Under the pieces are notes generated by a model. It did no database searches. It saw nothing but the letters and a program-made list of their open reading frames with translations, and was not told the origin of the DNA. 64,000 nucleotides of DNA from Thalassospira povalilytica (GTDB taxonomy: Bacteria > Pseudomonadota > Alphaproteobacteria > Rhodospirillales > Thalassospiraceae). The stretch covers positions 186,001 to 250,000 of the forward strand of contig NZ_PGTS01000002.1 of the NCBI RefSeq assembly GCF_002844235.1, written 5' to 3'. The translations under genes were made by a program, and so were the position numbers. Of this stretch, positions 25,725 to 34,704 are shown in pieces (positions within the stretch are counted from its first letter, which is position 1; each line of letters begins with the position of its first letter).

Positions 25725-27965
25725 GTGAGTGTGGTTAGAATGAAGGTGCAACATTGTAAATTCGGGGCCTTGTTGCTGGCGTCGGTATCGATAAGCGGGG
25801 TGATGGTCAATCATGCCCGTGCCGCGGGCGAACAAGAAGCCGGCAGCCAGATCCAGCAGGTCGCTCAAGCCCAGCCAACCCAAAAGCAGTCAACCGACGA
25901 GACTGCAACAGCGGTAACGACCCAGCCGGTCACCGTGACAGCAAGCCAGCGAAGCGGGGATGGCGGCGATGCGGTTGACGGTTATCAGCCGGTCAGCACA
26001 TCGGTGGCGACCCGAACCAAAACCCCGTTGATTGATGTGCCGCGGGTGGTCAATGTCGTCGGATCGCAGGTTATCGAAGATCAGGATGCGCGCAGCCTTG
26101 ACGATGTTCTGGCCAATGTCAGCGGGGTGACGCAGACGAACACACTTGGCGCGACGCAGGATGCGATCATTCGTCGCGGATTTGGATCGAACCGTGATGA
26201 TTCCATTCTGGTGAACGGGCTTAAGGTTGCCACACCGCGCAGCTTCAACATCACGGTCGATCATGTCGAAGTGGTCAAGGGGCCGGCATCGACATTATAT
26301 GGCATTCTTGATCCCGGCGGGATGATCAATATCGTCACCAAGAAACCGCAATCCGAATTCGGTGGCGAGGTGAATACAAGCCTGACCAGTTTTGGCGGCG
26401 GCAATGCCGGGTTTGATGTGACCGGACCGCTGGTGGAAGACGGATCCCTGTCATTCCGGTTACTTGGCGATTACGAGAAAACCGATTACTGGCGCAATTT
26501 CGGGGAAACCGAACGCCAGCAAATCGCACCGTCCCTTCGTTGGGAAGGCGATGAAACCGACATTACGCTAAGTTACTTCCACGAAAAATACAGTGTGCCG
26601 TTCGACCGCGGGACCATCTTTGATCTCAATACCGGCAAGGCGGTCAATGTTGATCCGGAAATCCGCTTTGACGAGCCCTATAACGTGACCAAGGGCAAGA
26701 CCGATATGGTCCAGTTCGAAGTCAATCAGGATCTTGGCGATGCGTGGGAACTTGGCTTTGATTACAGCTTCAGCCGTAACAAATATGCCGACAACCAGGC
26801 GCGTGTGCGGTCCTATAATGCCAGCACCGGCGATGTGACCCGGCGCGCCGATGCGACACAGGATTCAACCCTGATCAAGCATTCCGTGCGTGCTGACCTG
26901 ACTGGCGAAGTCGAATTGGCGGGGCTGAAGAACGAGCTGCTGTTTGGCACGTCCTATGATTACAGTGATACGCTGCGTACGGATATGATCCGGTGTAGCA
27001 ACGTCACCAATTTCAATATCTATAATCCGGTCTATGGCAATCTGGATGAATGTACGAACGTGTCGGCCAGCGACAGTGACCAGACCGAAACATTGTCGAC
27101 TGTTTCGGCCTATGCGCGCGATGCCCTGCATCTGAATGACCAGTGGATACTGGTCGGTGGGTTGCGTGTGCAATATTACGACATTCTGGCGGGCAAGGGA
27201 CGGCCGTTTGTGACCAACACCGAACGTTATGGTCAGGAACTGATCCCCAATGGCGGTCTGGTATATAAGGCAACGCCGCAACTGTCGCTTTATACCAATG
27301 TTGCCAAGACCTTCCGTCCGCAATCCTCGATCGGCAGCTATGTCGGCAATATTGCCCCGGAAGAAGGTATTTCCTATGAAGTCGGCACGAAATACCAGGT
27401 CGCCAATGGTCTGACGACCAACATCGCGCTTTATACCAGCGAGAAAAACAACGTCGCCTATTCCGAAGATGTCGGTGGCGAAACCGTGGTCAAGGCGGCG
27501 GGAACCGTGCGTTCGCGCGGGCTTGAAATTGATGTGGCCGGGGCGCTTACCGAAAATCTCGACATTATCGCAAGCTATGGCTTTACCGATGCACGGGTGA
27601 CAAAGGACCCCGAACTCAAGGGCAAGCGTCTTGCCAATGTGGCCCGCCATACCGGGTCGCTGTTCCTGGCCTATGATTTCGGGACTGCGGTGCCCGGTGC
27701 AAGCAACTTCCGCGCGGGCGGTGGTGTCCGTGCGGTCGGTGAACGTCCGGGGACCAACACCAATACCTATGATCTTCCGGCTTATGCGGTTGCGGACATG
27801 TTTGCGTCCTACACGATTGATGCCAGCAACCCGATCACCTTCCAGCTCAATCTGAAAAACATCTTTGACGAGGTGTATTACACTTCCTCGATCGGCACCA
27901 ACAATCTGGGTAACCAGATCGGGGAGCCGTTCCAGGCAATCCTGAGTGCCAAAGTCGAATTCTGA
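25725..27965 (+). CDS. TonB-dependent siderophore receptor
   Basis: A 746-residue outer-membrane receptor. Signal peptide (GALLLASVSISGVMVNHARAA), a short Gln/Thr-rich region with a TonB-box-like PVTVTAS, plug domain (about 85-215: KTPLIDVPRVVNVVGSQVIEDQDARSLDDVLANVSGV, VEVVKGPASTLYGILDPGGMINIVTKKP), then a 22-strand-type barrel ending in AKVEF with the usual terminal Phe. The plug motifs match the FhuA/FpvA hydroxamate-siderophore group. The start is GTG at 25725; an ATG at 25740 is the alternative. Divergent from the ABC operon, with a Fur-box match between. Confidence 0.93.
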   Translation: MSVVRMKVQHCKFGALLLASVSISGVMVNHARAAGEQEAGSQIQQVAQAQPTQKQSTDETATAVTTQPVTVTASQRSGDGGDAVDGYQPVSTSVATRTKTPLIDVPRVVNVVGSQVIEDQDARSLDDVLANVSGVTQTNTLGATQDAIIRRGFGSNRDDSILVNGLKVATPRSFNITVDHVEVVKGPASTLYGILDPGGMINIVTKKPQSEFGGEVNTSLTSFGGGNAGFDVTGPLVEDGSLSFRLLGDYEKTDYWRNFGETERQQIAPSLRWEGDETDITLSYFHEKYSVPFDRGTIFDLNTGKAVNVDPEIRFDEPYNVTKGKTDMVQFEVNQDLGDAWELGFDYSFSRNKYADNQARVRSYNASTGDVTRRADATQDSTLIKHSVRADLTGEVELAGLKNELLFGTSYDYSDTLRTDMIRCSNVTNFNIYNPVYGNLDECTNVSASDSDQTETLSTVSAYARDALHLNDQWILVGGLRVQYYDILAGKGRPFVTNTERYGQELIPNGGLVYKATPQLSLYTNVAKTFRPQSSIGSYVGNIAPEEGISYEVGTKYQVANGLTTNIALYTSEKNNVAYSEDVGGETVVKAAGTVRSRGLEIDVAGALTENLDIIASYGFTDARVTKDPELKGKRLANVARHTGSLFLAYDFGTAVPGASNFRAGGGVRAVGERPGTNTNTYDLPAYAVADMFASYTIDASNPITFQLNLKNIFDEVYYTSSIGTNNLGNQIGEPFQAILSAKVEF

Positions 27966-27992
27966 CATTCGCACGCAAAAATCAGATTTCCA

Positions 27993-28020
27993 AAACGGGG
28001 CGTTCGCGCCCCGTTTCTTT
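27993..28020 (+). terminator. intrinsic terminator after the TonB receptor
   Basis: AAACGGGGCG and CGCCCCGTTT form a stem around TTCG, followed by CTTTG. Confidence 0.85.
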
Positions 28021-28150
28021 GTTGGGCATCGGTTAAGCCTTATCCCCGGGGCAGCTTGACGTTGCAAAAGCGTAAACAATCATGGGTTGATTTATGCGTT
28101 TGTTATATTCATTATTTTTTGTGGCGATAATGCATCCGGGGGGACTTGAA

Positions 28151-29554
28151 ATGCGCGGGGTTGGATTACTGACTTTACTGCTGCTTGCAGGATGTGCGGG
28201 CTTACCGGCTGGCAACCAGTCCCCGGTGCAGGGCGCAGGCGCGCCAGGTGCTGAGACGCAACAGGTTGCAGGTGGTGGCCAGGGTAACGGTCAAGGTGAC
28301 GGCCAGGGTAACGGCCAAGGTGGCGGCCAAGGTAACGGGGGGCAACAGCAACCGGCAGCAGGCGGGAACGGGGATGCCGGTTCGCGTGCCGCGACCAGTA
28401 ACGTTTTGAACGTAACACCCCACATTCTTGTCGAACGCCAGAGTTCCGGTGCGACGATCGGTTTTTGGGACGATACTTATACCCGGGTGCGAGTGACAGC
28501 CGTTGCATTGGGAAGCGGTGGTGGAACCGGTTCCGCGGCATCGGTTGTGAATCGCGACTATGACGAGGAGCGTCGAAATGCGATTGCGCGTTTCTTTGTT
28601 GGCAAGACCCTGTCGGCAAATCTGACCTTCCGTGTTGATATTGCCGGAGAACGACCAGCCTATTCGGCGGTTATTCCGGTGGTCGCAATGTCACATACCA
28701 GCAACAGTGAGGTTGGCGAGGCATGGTCAACCGATATTTATGGCCAGTCGGTCAATAAGCTTGTGCGTATCCGGGCCGGGTCACGCGTCAGCATTGCGGT
28801 CGAACTGGCACGATCCAGAAGTGCCGACAGCCAGATTGTGCAAAGTGCTTTGAATGTTGCGCGCGAGGCAACAAAGGTCATTTCACCTGAATCCGATCTT
28901 TTGACCACCTTCACCAAGAATTCGGTCGACAAGGAAGCGCAGATTTGGGACAGCGCCCTTGGAAAACTGTTTTCGCTTAGTCTGAGTGAAAAAGTCCTGT
29001 CTGACAGTTTGCTTCAGGAGTTCTCGCCAGACATGCCGATTGTCTCGGTCAAGTTGAGGTTGCCCAAAGACCTTGATAGCAATGGCCTCAGAGACGCACT
29101 GGATGTCGGGGAATGGCATGTGTCGCTTGATTGTCCGACCCGTTCGCTTTTCATTGCGGCAAAAAGAGTGACCACGGGCAATAACAAGGTTTCCTGTCAG
29201 GAGCAGGTCGAAAGCCTGCCGACGGATTTCAAATTGGCGCCGGAGCGAGTTTTGAATTATCCGTTATCTGAAAACAGCACGATTTACAGCTATTTGCTGG
29301 CGTCAACAGAGTTCAGCACAAGATTGCAGGATGTTGCCGCCGCCAGTGGGGCTGAACTTCCGACCCAGGCGAAAAAATTGTGCTCGGTGGTTCTCGATGC
29401 CGGGGAGGCGCTTGGGCTGACGCGGATCGACAGCAATCTTTTGCTTTGGGCTGTTGCCCAACGGTTGCCGATTGCGTCCAAGGCAACAGACGTTCAAACA
29501 GCCTGTGCCGACAGTCGTCAAACAATTCGTGAATTGATCACGCCGTCGTCTTAG
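28151..29554 (+). CDS. lipoprotein of unknown function with a Gly/Gln repeat tract
   Basis: A 467-residue predicted lipoprotein. The ATG at 28151 has GGGGGGAC upstream, and the protein begins MRGVGLLTLLLLAGCAG with a lipobox (LLAG then Cys17). Residues about 43-62 are five GQGx units, then a Gln/Gly/Ala linker. The remaining 380 residues show no family I recognise: an N-terminal beta-rich part (residues about 100-190, IGFWDDTYTRVRVTAVALG) and a helical C-terminal part with several Cys. It is a single gene between the TonB receptor and a YitT gene. Confidence 0.7.
   Translation: MRGVGLLTLLLLAGCAGLPAGNQSPVQGAGAPGAETQQVAGGGQGNGQGDGQGNGQGGGQGNGGQQQPAAGGNGDAGSRAATSNVLNVTPHILVERQSSGATIGFWDDTYTRVRVTAVALGSGGGTGSAASVVNRDYDEERRNAIARFFVGKTLSANLTFRVDIAGERPAYSAVIPVVAMSHTSNSEVGEAWSTDIYGQSVNKLVRIRAGSRVSIAVELARSRSADSQIVQSALNVAREATKVISPESDLLTTFTKNSVDKEAQIWDSALGKLFSLSLSEKVLSDSLLQEFSPDMPIVSVKLRLPKDLDSNGLRDALDVGEWHVSLDCPTRSLFIAAKRVTTGNNKVSCQEQVESLPTDFKLAPERVLNYPLSENSTIYSYLLASTEFSTRLQDVAAASGAELPTQAKKLCSVVLDAGEALGLTRIDSNLLLWAVAQRLPIASKATDVQTACADSRQTIRELITPSS
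28277..28336 (+). repeat. five tandem 12-bp units inside the lipoprotein gene
   Basis: Units of the form GGYCARGGTRRC start at 28277, 28289, 28301, 28313 and 28325 and encode Gly-Gln-Gly-(Asn/Asp/Gly). Near-identical DNA makes copy-number change by slippage likely. Confidence 0.85.
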
Positions 29555-29619
29555 GCCCAACGGTCAACCCAACAGTAAGCCGGTCTTGGAAGCGCTTGGA
29601 GACGCTTGGAGGCAGCAGA

Positions 29620-30288
29620 TTACCTTGCCGCCAAATACCGCCCCGGGCGATGGTTGAGCGCGATAATCAGGTTAAGGACCACTGCACCCAGGATGGAAAG
29701 CAGTACCTTGTCAAAGGGCAGGGTCAGAAAGGCGATAATCAGGATCACCATATCGACGGCAAGCTGGAAGTAACCGGCGCGGATGCCGAAATGTTCCTGC
29801 AGATACAGGGCAAGGATATTGATCCCGCCAAGCCCCGCACGGTGGCGAAACAGCATGAGAAGGCCAATCCCCATCAGCGCACCGCCAGAGATTGCCGCAT
29901 AGACCGGGTTGAGCATCTGAAAATCAACCAGCATCGGGGTCAGTTTTGAAAAGCCCGATACAAGGCCGACGGCGATAAAGGTTTTGAGCGTGAAGGCAAT
30001 GCCCATGCGCTTGAACGCCAGCCAATAGAAGGGCAGGTTGATCACAAAGAAAATCAGGCCAAAGGACAGCCCCGTCGCATGTTCGATCAAAAGCGCCGCC
30101 CCGGCTGTACTGCCGGTAACCAGAACGCTTTCGCTATAAAGCGTCACGCCAAGCGATACCACCATTGTGCCAAGCAGCAAAGCCAGCACATCTTCGTAAA
30201 GGCGATGGGAAATATCGTCCTTTTTCGACGGTGCCTGTGTGGCGGTGGATACGTTGGTATCGGTCATCGTTGCGTTGGTTTGGGCCAT
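29620..30288 (-). CDS. YitT-family membrane protein
   Basis: A 222-residue integral membrane protein of the YitT/DUF161 family: LLLGTMVVSLGVTLYSESVLVTGSTAGAALLI, GLIFFVINLPFYWLAFKRMG, KTFIAVGLVS, GGALMGIGLLMLFRHRAGLGGINILALYLQ, and two more helices. About five to six membrane segments. Function is unknown in general; anion or small-molecule transport has been suggested. I chose the ATG at 30288; an internal ATG at 30267 (MTDTNVST) is possible as no strong ribosome binding site is seen. Confidence 0.85.
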   Translation of the reverse strand: MAQTNATMTDTNVSTATQAPSKKDDISHRLYEDVLALLLGTMVVSLGVTLYSESVLVTGSTAGAALLIEHATGLSFGLIFFVINLPFYWLAFKRMGIAFTLKTFIAVGLVSGFSKLTPMLVDFQMLNPVYAAISGGALMGIGLLMLFRHRAGLGGINILALYLQEHFGIRAGYFQLAVDMVILIIAFLTLPFDKVLLSILGAVVLNLIIALNHRPGRYLAAR

Positions 30289-30414
30289 GTCGGACAACAG
30301 TCTTTTGTCTGATGAATAGGATCAATTTACGCTTTTCGCATGTGCGAAACAAGCTGGCGTTGCAATGCAATGTCAATTCGCCCGTTTTTGATATTGCCGT
30401 GCAGGCCAACGCAA

Positions 30415-30441
30415 AAGACCGGCCCGAAAGGAGCCGGTCTT
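30415..30441 (-). terminator. intrinsic terminator after the aldo/keto reductase
   Basis: On the minus strand AAGACCGGC and GCCGGTCTT pair around a 9-base loop and TTGCG with flanking T follows. Confidence 0.78.
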
Positions 30442-30493
30442 GGCAAAATCATGCGCGTTATTGTGCGGAATGGTCCGCGCAACAGCGTTCCGA

Positions 30494-31324
30494 TCAGGCG
30501 GCTTCGTCCCATTTCGGAGCAAAGGACGGGTCAATCATGCGGCCATCGGGTTTTGACAGGTTGTTGATTGCCGCCATGTCTTCATCGGACAATTCAAAAT
30601 CAAAGATATTGAAATTGGCGGCGGCATTTTTCGGAGAGCCCGATTTCGGGATCGCCATGACGCTGTCTTGCTGCATCAACCAGCGCAAGGTGACCTGAAT
30701 GCCGGATTTGCCGTATTTCGCACCGATATCCTTAAGCACCGGGTCATGCAACACCGTCCCGCGTGCAATCGGGCAATAGGCGGTCAGCAGCATGTCATGC
30801 GAACGCAGGTTTTCAAGCACCCGGGACTGATCAAGATAGGGGTGATATTCGACCTGGTTGACCGTCAGCGGAATGTTGCTGAGCGACACGGCCTTGTCGA
30901 TCAGAGCAGTCGGGAAGTTCGAAATCCCGATCAGGCGCGTCATGCCAAGGTTTTTGACTTCGTTAAGGGCGGCCAGCGTTTCGGAAAGCGGGACTTCGTC
31001 GGTCGGCCAGTGCAAAAGCAGAAGATCGACATGGTCAAGATCAAGCTTGCGCAGGCTTTCAACGACCGACGTTTGCAAATCGCCGCTTTGGAACTTGTCG
31101 TACCAGACCTTGGTGGTCAGGAAATAGTCATCGCGCGCAAGACCCGATGCCTTAAGACCGCGACCAACGCCTTCTTCATTGTGATACATCTGGGCGGTAT
31201 CAAAATGGCGATAGCCGATTTTGGCGGCCTCTGCGACCATTGTTGCCGCGTCATCATTATTGAGTTCGTATGTCCCAAATCCGAGGGCCGGAATTTCGAT
31301 ACCCTGCCAGTTCCGGTAAATCAT
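30494..31324 (-). CDS. aldo/keto reductase
   Basis: A 276-residue NADPH-dependent aldo/keto reductase of the 2,5-diketo-D-gluconate reductase group. The catalytic tetrad is visible: Asp and Tyr in FDTAQMYHNEEGVG, Lys in TTKVWYDKF, His in LLLHWPTDE. Other signatures are IGISNFPTALIDKA and VNQVEYHPYLDQ. GGGGGTAAC precedes the ATG at 31324. Physiological substrate unknown. Confidence 0.92.
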   Translation of the reverse strand: MIYRNWQGIEIPALGFGTYELNNDDAATMVAEAAKIGYRHFDTAQMYHNEEGVGRGLKASGLARDDYFLTTKVWYDKFQSGDLQTSVVESLRKLDLDHVDLLLLHWPTDEVPLSETLAALNEVKNLGMTRLIGISNFPTALIDKAVSLSNIPLTVNQVEYHPYLDQSRVLENLRSHDMLLTAYCPIARGTVLHDPVLKDIGAKYGKSGIQVTLRWLMQQDSVMAIPKSGSPKNAAANFNIFDFELSDEDMAAINNLSKPDGRMIDPSFAPKWDEAA

Positions 31325-31661
31325 GATGTGTTACCCCCTCTGTGTTTGATTGTTGTAATTGTGGCTGCTGTCATCGTCCTGTTCAAATGACGATCAGGTG
31401 TCAATTATGCGCTAACATGCGCCAGATTTAGTGCAATGCAACCAAACCGCAACCTGTACGGTTGGATGAAGTGCGCTGTTCAATGGGGAAGGACGTGCGA
31501 CAGATGTCTTTGTGTCAAAAGACATTTTTGAAAAGAAAAAGGGCGACCGGGTATGTCGGGTCGCCCGAAGTTCAGGACTTAGAGTGAGGCTGTATCAAGC
31601 CAAGATCCAATCTGCACCTGAAACGGTTCGATATCCTTGATATGGCTCAAACCGGATCAAC
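31325..31661. other. gene-free interval between the COG0523 gene and the aldo/keto reductase
   Basis: About 337 bases without a convincing gene. It holds the promoter of the aldo/keto reductase (AT-rich 31350-31450) and the terminator of the zinc GTPase gene near 31539-31565 (GGGCGACC and GGTCGCCC with T on the minus-strand side). I see nothing else. Confidence 0.6.
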
Positions 31662-32822
31662 TTATGATGTTGGTGCTGTGTTCCCGGTTTCGCTGACCGC
31701 CGCATTGAGGTGATAAAGGGACTCCCGAATGACCTGGGGACCGAGATCCTTGGTGATGAAAACGATTTTTGATCGATGGTCATCACTGGGCCAGGCCGGA
31801 AGCGATGCGGGCGGATGGAAAACATGCTGGACGGCGTGAATGGCGACCGGGGCGTCTTCACCGACAAGGTTCAGGATGCCCTTGACGCGCAAAAGGCTTT
31901 CGCCGCGCATCTGGGTAAAAATCTCGGCCCAGGTGACAAAAGCATCCCAATGCAGCGGTTCGTCAAAGGTGATGCAGAATGACTGAATGTGATCGTCATG
32001 GCGGTTCACATCGTGGTCGTGACTATGATCATGACTGTGGCCGTGATGATCGTGACCGTGGTCATGTGCATCATCACGGGAATGGTCGTGATCGTGGCTG
32101 TGTTCATGGTCATGGGGCTCATCCCCGTGATGGTCATAGGCCTCGTCACGCAGCCATTTTTGCACATCCATGCTTTTGGTTTCGGGATCATAAAGGCCGG
32201 CGTTGAACAGTTTGGATACCGCGATATCGCCATTGATCACCTGATAGATCGGGGCGGCGGGGTTCAGGGCACGCAGGCGGGCTTCAAGGGCGGTGCGCGT
32301 CGTATCATCGGCCAAATCGGATTTGGTCATCAGGATACGGTCGGCGACGGCGGCCTGTTTGACGCTTTCGGGGTGCTGGTCAAGCTGCCCGGACCCATGG
32401 ATGGCATCCACCGTGGTCACAACGCTATCAAGACGGAACTTGGTGGTCAGCAGCGGATCGGTCATCAGCGTATGAAGGATCGGTGCCGGGTCGGCAAGCC
32501 CCGTGGTTTCAATGATCACCCGGTCAAAGGCCGGGATTTCGCCACGCGTGCGTTTGACAAACAGATCGCGCAGACCCGAAATCAGATCACCGCGCACCGA
32601 ACAGCAAATGCAGCCGGAATTCAGCAACACCACATCTTCGGAGACTTCGCGCACCAAAAGGTGATCCAGCCCGATTTCGCCAAATTCATTGATCAGGACG
32701 GCTGTATTGTCCATGCCGTCCTGGGTCAGAAGGGCATTCAGAAGGGTGGTCTTGCCGCTGCCCAGAAAGCCGGTAATGACGGTGGTGGCAATGCGTTCAA
32801 ACTGTTCGTCGGAAATGGCCAT
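31662..32822 (-). CDS. COG0523 (G3E) zinc-type GTPase with His-rich region
   Basis: A 386-residue CobW/P47K family GTPase: Walker A VITGFLGSGKTTLLNALL, NEFGEIGLDHLL, the metal-binding CxCC motif in NSGCICCSVRGDL, ETTGLADPAP and the base motif TKSD. A stretch of about 45 residues (about 240-285) is nearly half His with Asp, a metal-buffering segment. The CobW C-terminal domain follows. Family members act as metallochaperones or in low-zinc survival. It follows hisI by 24 bases on the same strand, under the Zur-box match at 33295, which supports a zinc role. Confidence 0.92.
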   Translation of the reverse strand: MAISDEQFERIATTVITGFLGSGKTTLLNALLTQDGMDNTAVLINEFGEIGLDHLLVREVSEDVVLLNSGCICCSVRGDLISGLRDLFVKRTRGEIPAFDRVIIETTGLADPAPILHTLMTDPLLTTKFRLDSVVTTVDAIHGSGQLDQHPESVKQAAVADRILMTKSDLADDTTRTALEARLRALNPAAPIYQVINGDIAVSKLFNAGLYDPETKSMDVQKWLRDEAYDHHGDEPHDHEHSHDHDHSRDDAHDHGHDHHGHSHDHSHDHDVNRHDDHIQSFCITFDEPLHWDAFVTWAEIFTQMRGESLLRVKGILNLVGEDAPVAIHAVQHVFHPPASLPAWPSDDHRSKIVFITKDLGPQVIRESLYHLNAAVSETGNTAPTS

Positions 32823-32846
32823 GTCGTATATGTCTTGTTTTCTGTC

Positions 32847-33245
32847 TTATTTCTTGCCGTACAATTCATCGACCGAGACTTCCGGTTCGGAAATCACGAC
32901 TTCCTGTCCATCGCGGGCGGCGAAATAAAAACAGTTGCGACGCCCCGTGTGGCAGGCAACGCCAAGCTGGTCGACCTGTACCAAGACGGTGTCCTGATCG
33001 CAGTCATAGCGGAAATCGACAAGTTTCTGCACCTGGCCGGAGCTTTCACCCTTGCGCCAGAGCTTGCCGCGCGACCGCGAGAAATAGCACACCCGACCGG
33101 TTTCAAGGGTTTCAAGCACCGCATCACGGTTCATCCACGCCATCATAAGGACTTCACCCGTGTCATGCTGCTGGGCGATTGCCGGGATCAGGCCGTTTTC
33201 GTTGAATTTGAGTTTATCGGCAATTTGCGGGTTGGCAGCCGTCAT
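32847..33245 (-). CDS. hisI: phosphoribosyl-AMP cyclohydrolase
   Basis: A 132-residue HisI that opens the purine ring of PR-AMP in the third step of histidine synthesis. The metal sites are intact: DCDQD (D81, C82, D83, D85) and CHTGRRNC (C98, C105). It is a stand-alone HisI without HisE and is not next to other his genes. It instead leads a two-gene unit with the zinc GTPase and faces zur across a Zur-box match. HisI is a zinc enzyme, so its zinc supply or expression may be linked to zinc status. Confidence 0.95.
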   Translation of the reverse strand: MTAANPQIADKLKFNENGLIPAIAQQHDTGEVLMMAWMNRDAVLETLETGRVCYFSRSRGKLWRKGESSGQVQKLVDFRYDCDQDTVLVQVDQLGVACHTGRRNCFYFAARDGQEVVISEPEVSVDELYGKK

Positions 33246-33294
33246 GGGGATGCTCCGGTCGATGAAGGTTGACTTTTTATGTTCGGCACGTCAG

Positions 33295-33317
33295 AAAATG
33301 ATATATTATAACATTTC
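33295..33317. promoter_or_regulatory. Zur-box match in the hisI/zur divergent promoter
   Basis: The right half TATAACATTTC is identical to the proteobacterial Zur consensus (GAAATGTTATA-N-TATAACATTTC) and the left half matches 9 of 11. It sits 50 bases from the hisI start and 82 bases from the zur start, in an AT-rich region suited to both promoters. Confidence 0.8.
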
Positions 33318-33398
33318 ATCAGATGCCATGGCTTTTTGGCGCTTTTGGGAAATCAATTGGATCAAAAGCGTTCAGCCAGCGAGACGAGATATCCAGAT

Positions 33399-33875
33399 AT
33401 GAGCGATCTTTTCCCGAAAAAGGGCCACGATCACGACAGATGTGTGCATAGCGCACTTGCGCAGGCCGAAAAAGTCTGTGATGCGGAAAATGCACGCTTT
33501 ACCGATATGCGCCGCAAGGTCTTTACCCTGATCTGGCAATCGCACAAGGCCGTGACGGCTTATGAGCTGCTTGATGCGCTGACTGCCGAAGGGCAGCGCG
33601 TGCAGCCGCCAACGGTCTATCGGGCGCTGGAATTCCTGACCGAACTTGGTCTGGTGCATCGGATTGAATCGCTTAATGCCTATTTCGGCTGTGACCGGCC
33701 CGATTGTGAACATCTGGGGCAGTATTTCATCTGTACCGATTGTGGCCGTGTGGCCGAGGCCGTGAATGAAGACATGAGCAATGCCGTGCGCAAGGCCGCA
33801 CGTGGTGTCGGTTTCACTATCGAAGCAACCACGGTCGAGATCAAGGGGCTTTGCCATGACTGCGCCACTCATTGA
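33399..33875 (+). CDS. zur: zinc uptake regulator Zur (Fur family)
   Basis: A 158-residue Fur-family repressor. The winged helix spans about 30-90 ([52 protein letters not shown]). Two CxxC pairs (C112/C115 and C152/C155) form the structural zinc site. Similar to Zur rather than Fur by its N-terminal HDHDRC region and its place upstream of znuCB. I chose the ATG at 33399. Its 3' end overlaps znuC by 20 bases. Confidence 0.92.
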   Translation: MSDLFPKKGHDHDRCVHSALAQAEKVCDAENARFTDMRRKVFTLIWQSHKAVTAYELLDALTAEGQRVQPPTVYRALEFLTELGLVHRIESLNAYFGCDRPDCEHLGQYFICTDCGRVAEAVNEDMSNAVRKAARGVGFTIEATTVEIKGLCHDCATH

Positions 33876-34704
33876 GGGGCGGGGGCTTACCCTGTCATTC
33901 GGGGGCGAGCGGGTTCTCGATCAGGTATCAATCTCCATCCGTGCAGGCGAAATCATTACCCTGATCGGGCCAAATGGTGCAGGCAAATCGACACTGGTCA
34001 AGACATTGCTGGGCTTGCAAAAGCCCGATAGCGGTGATGTCATCCGCAAACCGGGCCTTCGGGTGGGCTATGTTCCCCAAAAGCTTGCAATTGATCAGGT
34101 TTTGCCGCTGACAGTGAAGCGTTTCCTGACCCTGACACGGTCGGCAAGCCGTTCAGATTGTGAACAGGTCCTGGCACAGGTTGGTGCAACCCATGTGATT
34201 GATGCCCAAATGAGCAGCCTTTCCGGTGGCGAGGCCCAGCGTGTGATGCTGGCGCGCACCCTTTTGCTGCGTCCTGAATTGCTGGTACTTGATGAACCGA
34301 CGCAGGGGGTCGATGTCAGCGGGCAGGCCGATTTGTATCGCCTGATTGATGAAATCCGCCGTGAACTTGATTGCGCGGTTCTGATGATTTCCCATGATTT
34401 GCATCTGGTGATGGCCAAGACCGATCAGGTGGTCTGTTTTAACCGTCATGTCTGTTGTTCGGGGCAACCCGAAACCGTGCGCCAGCATCCGGAATACCGG
34501 TCGCTGTTTGGTGTGCGTGAAGCCGATGCAATCGGTATCTATACCCACGAGCATGATCATGAACATGATCTTTCCGGGCATGTTGTTGGGGGATGTGGGC
34601 ATGATCATTCGCATGATCATTCCCATCACCATCACGACGACCATCGACACCACCACCATCATGGCGATGCACATGCGCACAAAGAGGCAGACACAGCAAA
34701 ATGA
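33856..34704 (+). CDS. znuC: zinc ABC transporter ATPase ZnuC
   Basis: A 282-residue ATPase: Walker [14 protein letters not shown]-loop YVPQKL, signature [15 protein letters not shown], Walker [13 protein letters not shown]. The last 50 residues are His/Asp-rich ([21 protein letters not shown]), a metal-binding tail common on ZnuC. It overlaps zur and, by ATGA, znuB. The periplasmic binding protein ZnuA is not in the window. Confidence 0.94.
   Translation: MTAPLIEGRGLTLSFGGERVLDQVSISIRAGEIITLIGPNGAGKSTLVKTLLGLQKPDSGDVIRKPGLRVGYVPQKLAIDQVLPLTVKRFLTLTRSASRSDCEQVLAQVGATHVIDAQMSSLSGGEAQRVMLARTLLLRPELLVLDEPTQGVDVSGQADLYRLIDEIRRELDCAVLMISHDLHLVMAKTDQVVCFNRHVCCSGQPETVRQHPEYRSLFGVREADAIGIYTHEHDHEHDLSGHVVGGCGHDHSHDHSHHHHDDHRHHHHHGDAHAHKEADTAK

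Noticed and set aside
28277..28336. Short tandem repeats as a possible CRISPR array
   Set aside because: Units are 12 bp without spacers and are in frame within a lipoprotein gene.
31979..32100. Dense CATGATCAT-type repeats that could look like a repeat array or regulatory repeats
   Set aside because: They are explained by the His/Asp-rich stretch of the COG0523 GTPase read on the minus strand. The spacing is irregular and follows codons.
34540..34680. Similar CATGATCAT repeats in the znuC 3' end
   Set aside because: They encode the His-rich tail of ZnuC.
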